DNA of 64,000 nucleotides from Clostridium putrefaciens (lineage in GTDB: Bacteria > Bacillota > Clostridia > Clostridiales > Clostridiaceae): the NCBI RefSeq assembly GCF_900461105.1, contig NZ_UFWZ01000001.1, positions 372,001-436,000 of the forward strand. Direction: 5' to 3'. The notes under the pieces are model-generated. The model saw nothing but the letters and a program-made list of their open reading frames with translations. It made no database searches and was not told the DNA's origin. A program made the position numbers and the translations under genes. This document shows positions 61,470 to 64,000 of this stretch, in pieces; the stretch's first letter is position 1, and every line of letters starts with the position of its first letter.

Positions 61470-62632
61470 AGAAAATAAGTATATTGACAGCCACTAGAGC
61501 TGAGTACGGTCTATTAAAACCAATAATTAAGAAATTGATTGAAGTCCCAGAATTTGAGGTACACGTGGTTGTTACAGGAGCACACCTATCACCAGAGTTT
61601 GGGTTAACATATAAAGAAATAGAACAGGATGGAATTAACATTGATGAAAAGATAGAAATTTTACTAAGTGGAGATACTCCATCAGCTATATCTAAATCCA
61701 TGGGACTTGCAATGATAAATTTTTCTGATTATTTTAGCAAACTGAATCCAGATATATTGATAGTTCTAGGAGATAGGTATGAAACACTGGCGGTTTGCTG
61801 CACAGCCATGAATCAAAGAATACCAATAGCACATCTTTATGGAGGGGAAATCACTGAAGGCGCAATCGATGAATCTATTAGGCATGCTATCACTAAATTA
61901 AGCTATTTACATTTTACAAGCACTGAAGAATACCGTAGTCGTGTTATTCAACTTGGAGAACAGCCAAATAGAGTTTTTTGTGTGGGAGCTATTGGAATAG
62001 AGAATATACTAAAAGAAAAGTTGATGAGTAAAGATGAACTAGAGTCTTCCATTGATTTTAAATTAGATAAGCCATATGGGATGATAACTTTTCACCCAGT
62101 AACGTTAGAAGGAAATAATTCAGCAAAGCAATTTGAAGAATTATTAAATGTTTGTAAGAAACATAAGGATATGAAATTTATATTTAGTAAAGCTAATGCT
62201 GATGCCAATGGACGTGTTATAAATCAAATAATTGATAGATTTGTAAATGATAATGATAATGTTGTTGCGTTTACTTCGTTAGGAATGGTAAGGTACTTAA
62301 GTGCAATAAGATATAGTTCGATGGTTATTGGAAATTCATCAAGTGGATTAGTAGAAGCCCCAAGTTTTGGAGTGCCAACTATTAATATTGGAGATCGCCA
62401 AAAGGGAAGGTTGCAATCGGAAAGTGTTATTAATTGTGAACCTATTTCAAAAGAAATTGAACAAGCAATTAATTTGGGTTTAACTGAAGAATTTAAAAAT
62501 AAAGCAAGAAATACTATTAATCCTTATGGGGATGGTAATACATCAGTAAAAATAGTTGATGTGATAACAGACTTTTTATTGAATAATAAGATAGATTTGA
62601 AAAAGAAGTTTTATGATTACGAGGTGAGATAA
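61466..62632 (+). CDS. legG: Hydrolysing UDP-sugar 2-epimerase (LegG/NeuC family)
   Basis: The 388-residue protein overlaps the synthase stop by four bases (ATGA), so translation is coupled. KISILTATRAEYGLLKPIIK opens the GT-B-like epimerase fold. VLGDRYETLAVCCTAMNQRI, PIAHLYGGEITEGAIDESIR and VIGNSSSGLVEAPSFGVPTI are the NeuC-type signatures. It releases UDP and inverts C2 to give the free hexose used by LegI. A complete chain to the nonulosonic acid is therefore present, except the CMP transferase, which is not in the window. Confidence 0.93.
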   Translation: MKKISILTATRAEYGLLKPIIKKLIEVPEFEVHVVVTGAHLSPEFGLTYKEIEQDGINIDEKIEILLSGDTPSAISKSMGLAMINFSDYFSKLNPDILIVLGDRYETLAVCCTAMNQRIPIAHLYGGEITEGAIDESIRHAITKLSYLHFTSTEEYRSRVIQLGEQPNRVFCVGAIGIENILKEKLMSKDELESSIDFKLDKPYGMITFHPVTLEGNNSAKQFEELLNVCKKHKDMKFIFSKANADANGRVINQIIDRFVNDNDNVVAFTSLGMVRYLSAIRYSSMVIGNSSSGLVEAPSFGVPTINIGDRQKGRLQSESVINCEPISKEIEQAINLGLTEEFKNKARNTINPYGDGNTSVKIVDVITDFLLNNKIDLKKKFYDYEVR

Positions 62633-62633
62633 T

Positions 62634-63611
62634 ATGAGAGTAGCAGTAATTGGATTAGGTTCTATGGGTAAAAGAAGAATTCGTTTGATTCACAAGTATA
62701 GAGAGGCATTCCAAATAGTTGGAATAGATACTAATAAAGAACGAAGAAAATCATGTGAAGATGAATATGGCATTCAAACTTTTAATACTTTAACTGATGC
62801 AATTGATGCATTTAATGTGGAGTGCGTTTTTGTGTGTACATCACCTTTATCTCACAGTAAGATAATTAGTGAATGCTTGAATCATAGATTACATGTATTT
62901 ACTGAATTGAATTTAGTGGATGATGGTTACGAAGAAAATATTATTCTTGCGAAGCAAAATAATTGTGTGTTATTCATGTCTTCAACCTTTTTATATAGAG
63001 AAGAAATTAAAAAGATTAAAAATTTGACTCAAGAAATAAATTCTATCATTAATTACACATATCATATTGGGCAATACCTTCCCGATTGGCATCCTTGGGA
63101 AAGTTATAAAGACTTTTTTGTTGGAAACAAGCGTTCTAATGGATGTAGAGAAATTTTTGCTATTGAACTTCCATGGCTTATAGATGTATTTGGGGAAATA
63201 TCCAAGATTGATGTAGTTAAGAGTAAAATAAGTAATTTAAATATTGATTATAATGATAATTATTTAGTAATTATTCAACATAAGGATGGACATAAGGGTT
63301 CCTTAGCTGTAGATGTAATATCACGAAAAGCTGTAAGGAACTTGGAGGTATTTGGGGAAGATATTTATATACATTGGGATGGATCACCAACGGGATTATA
63401 TACATATGATTTTGAAACAAAAGAAGATGTTAATATTAAGTTATATGAAGAAATAGATCAACTTAATAATTATAGTAGCTTTGTGGTTGAAAATGCCTAT
63501 TTAAATGAAGTTGTTTCATTTTTTGAAGCGGTGATAGAGGGAAAAACACCAGCGTATACTTTTCAAAAAGATAAAGATGTTCTAAAAATTATTGATAGAA
63601 TAGAGGACTAA
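62634..63611 (+). CDS. Gfo/Idh/MocA family oxidoreductase
   Basis: The 325-residue protein starts at an ATG one base after the previous stop. RVAVIGLGSMGKRRIRLIHK is the NAD(P) site, and TELNLVDDG stands where relatives have EKP. GQYLPDWHPWESYKDFF is a distinctive segment in this family of nonulosonic-acid and flagellin-glycan loci. It likely oxidises or reduces a sugar or a modified nonulosonic acid. The substitution of the usual EKP lysine region by TEL is notable and may alter catalysis. Confidence 0.82.
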   Translation: MRVAVIGLGSMGKRRIRLIHKYREAFQIVGIDTNKERRKSCEDEYGIQTFNTLTDAIDAFNVECVFVCTSPLSHSKIISECLNHRLHVFTELNLVDDGYEENIILAKQNNCVLFMSSTFLYREEIKKIKNLTQEINSIINYTYHIGQYLPDWHPWESYKDFFVGNKRSNGCREIFAIELPWLIDVFGEISKIDVVKSKISNLNIDYNDNYLVIIQHKDGHKGSLAVDVISRKAVRNLEVFGEDIYIHWDGSPTGLYTYDFETKEDVNIKLYEEIDQLNNYSSFVVENAYLNEVVSFFEAVIEGKTPAYTFQKDKDVLKIIDRIED

Positions 63612-63612
63612 T

Positions 63613-64000
63613 ATGAAAGAAACTTATAAAATAGGCATAGTTGGTTTTGGGTCAATTGGTGGTCGGCATTTAAATAATATTGTAGCGGTTTTAAAAGAAA
63701 GACATAAACCGTATATAATCGACATTATAAGAAGTGGTAAGGGACAAGAGTTAGAAGAAAAGATTGCCAAGCATGTTACAACAGTATATCACTCTTATGA
63801 TTCAGCCCCAAACGATTATGACATAATCTTTGTTACAAATCCAACATACCTACATTTTAAAACTATACAACAATTTCTTTTAAAAACTAAGCATATGTTT
63901 ATTGAAAAGCCAGTATTTGATACAATAGACATTTCGATAGATGCATTAAACTTAAAAAATGACAGTGTGTATTATGTAGCTTGTCCATTAAGATATACTA
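63613..64000 (+). CDS. Gfo/Idh/MocA family oxidoreductase, N-terminal part (cut by window end)
   Basis: The frame begins with an ATG at 63613, one base after the previous stop, and is open to base 64000 (129 residues seen). KIGIVGFGSIGGRHLNNIVA is the dinucleotide site and FVTNPTYLHFKT is the usual strand before the active site. FIEKPVFDT contains the family EKP motif with the catalytic-site lysine, unlike the preceding paralogue. Two adjacent members, one lacking EKP, may work together. The C-terminal substrate domain lies outside the window. Confidence 0.85.
   Translation, partial: MKETYKIGIVGFGSIGGRHLNNIVAVLKERHKPYIIDIIRSGKGQELEEKIAKHVTTVYHSYDSAPNDYDIIFVTNPTYLHFKTIQQFLLKTKHMFIEKPVFDTIDISIDALNLKNDSVYYVACPLRYT

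Overview
The window is AT-rich, with tightly packed genes, strong AGGAGG-type ribosome binding sites, many TTG/GTG starts and clostridial families (group B [FeFe] hydrogenase, DUF1836, AbrB-type regulator, cell-wall amidase with triple-tyrosine repeats). It fits a Clostridium sensu stricto chromosome. An in-frame UGA with a bacterial SECIS-like hairpin in a HesB-like gene suggests that the organism makes selenocysteine.

Layout. 1-1.7 kb: 3' end of a parvulin isomerase and a divergent polysaccharide deacetylase. 1.9-8.7 kb: surface-polysaccharide operon (Wzy-like polymerase, two GT4 glycosyltransferases, three LicD-type phosphotransferases). 8.8-12.4 kb: hydrogenase, tRNA-Pro(UGG), an intact ISAs1-family insertion sequence with a 10-bp target duplication, and a small membrane protein. 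12.5-18.3 kb: LevR-type sigma-54 activator and its mannose-family PTS (IIA, IIB, IIC, IID), with a clear -24/-12 promoter and palindromic upstream sites. 18.3-30 kb: housekeeping and cell-wall genes (FemX-like ligase, NlpC/P60 hydrolase, TrmN6-like and RsmI methyltransferases, AbrB, fructose-6-phosphate aldolase, DUF1836, YvrJ, the Sec-HesB gene, a VanX-like dipeptidase, an aldose epimerase). 30-38 kb: PAS-GGDEF-EAL protein, LCP ligase, large repeat-bearing amidase. 38-45 kb: Wzx flippase, a wHTH-LicC-LicA fusion, LicB-like choline transporter, small sigma factor, YihY protein. 45-64 kb: exopolysaccharide and nonulosonic-acid locus (4,6-dehydratase, initiating sugar-phosphate transferase, epimerase, GT2, Ugd, decayed galU and wecB-like scar, RPHP glycosyltransferase, broken acyltransferase, Wzy, then LegB, acetyltransferase, amidotransferase, LegC, PtmE, NeuD, LegI, LegG and two Gfo/Idh oxidoreductases, the last cut by the window end).

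How it fits together. Most of the window builds the cell surface. The LicB/LicC-LicA module would import, phosphorylate and CMP-activate choline, and the three LicD proteins 30 kb away would transfer phosphocholine to glycan. The 54-64 kb block would make a legionaminic/pseudaminic-like sugar, possibly carrying an acetamidino group. LCP, FemX, deacetylase, amidase and NlpC/P60 proteins attach, cross-link or remodel wall polymers. Decayed genes and a frameshift cluster in the glycan locus, as expected of a surface region under diversifying selection. A recurrent pattern not explained by the genes is short tandem duplication directly after stop codons, at two places with a 43-bp period.
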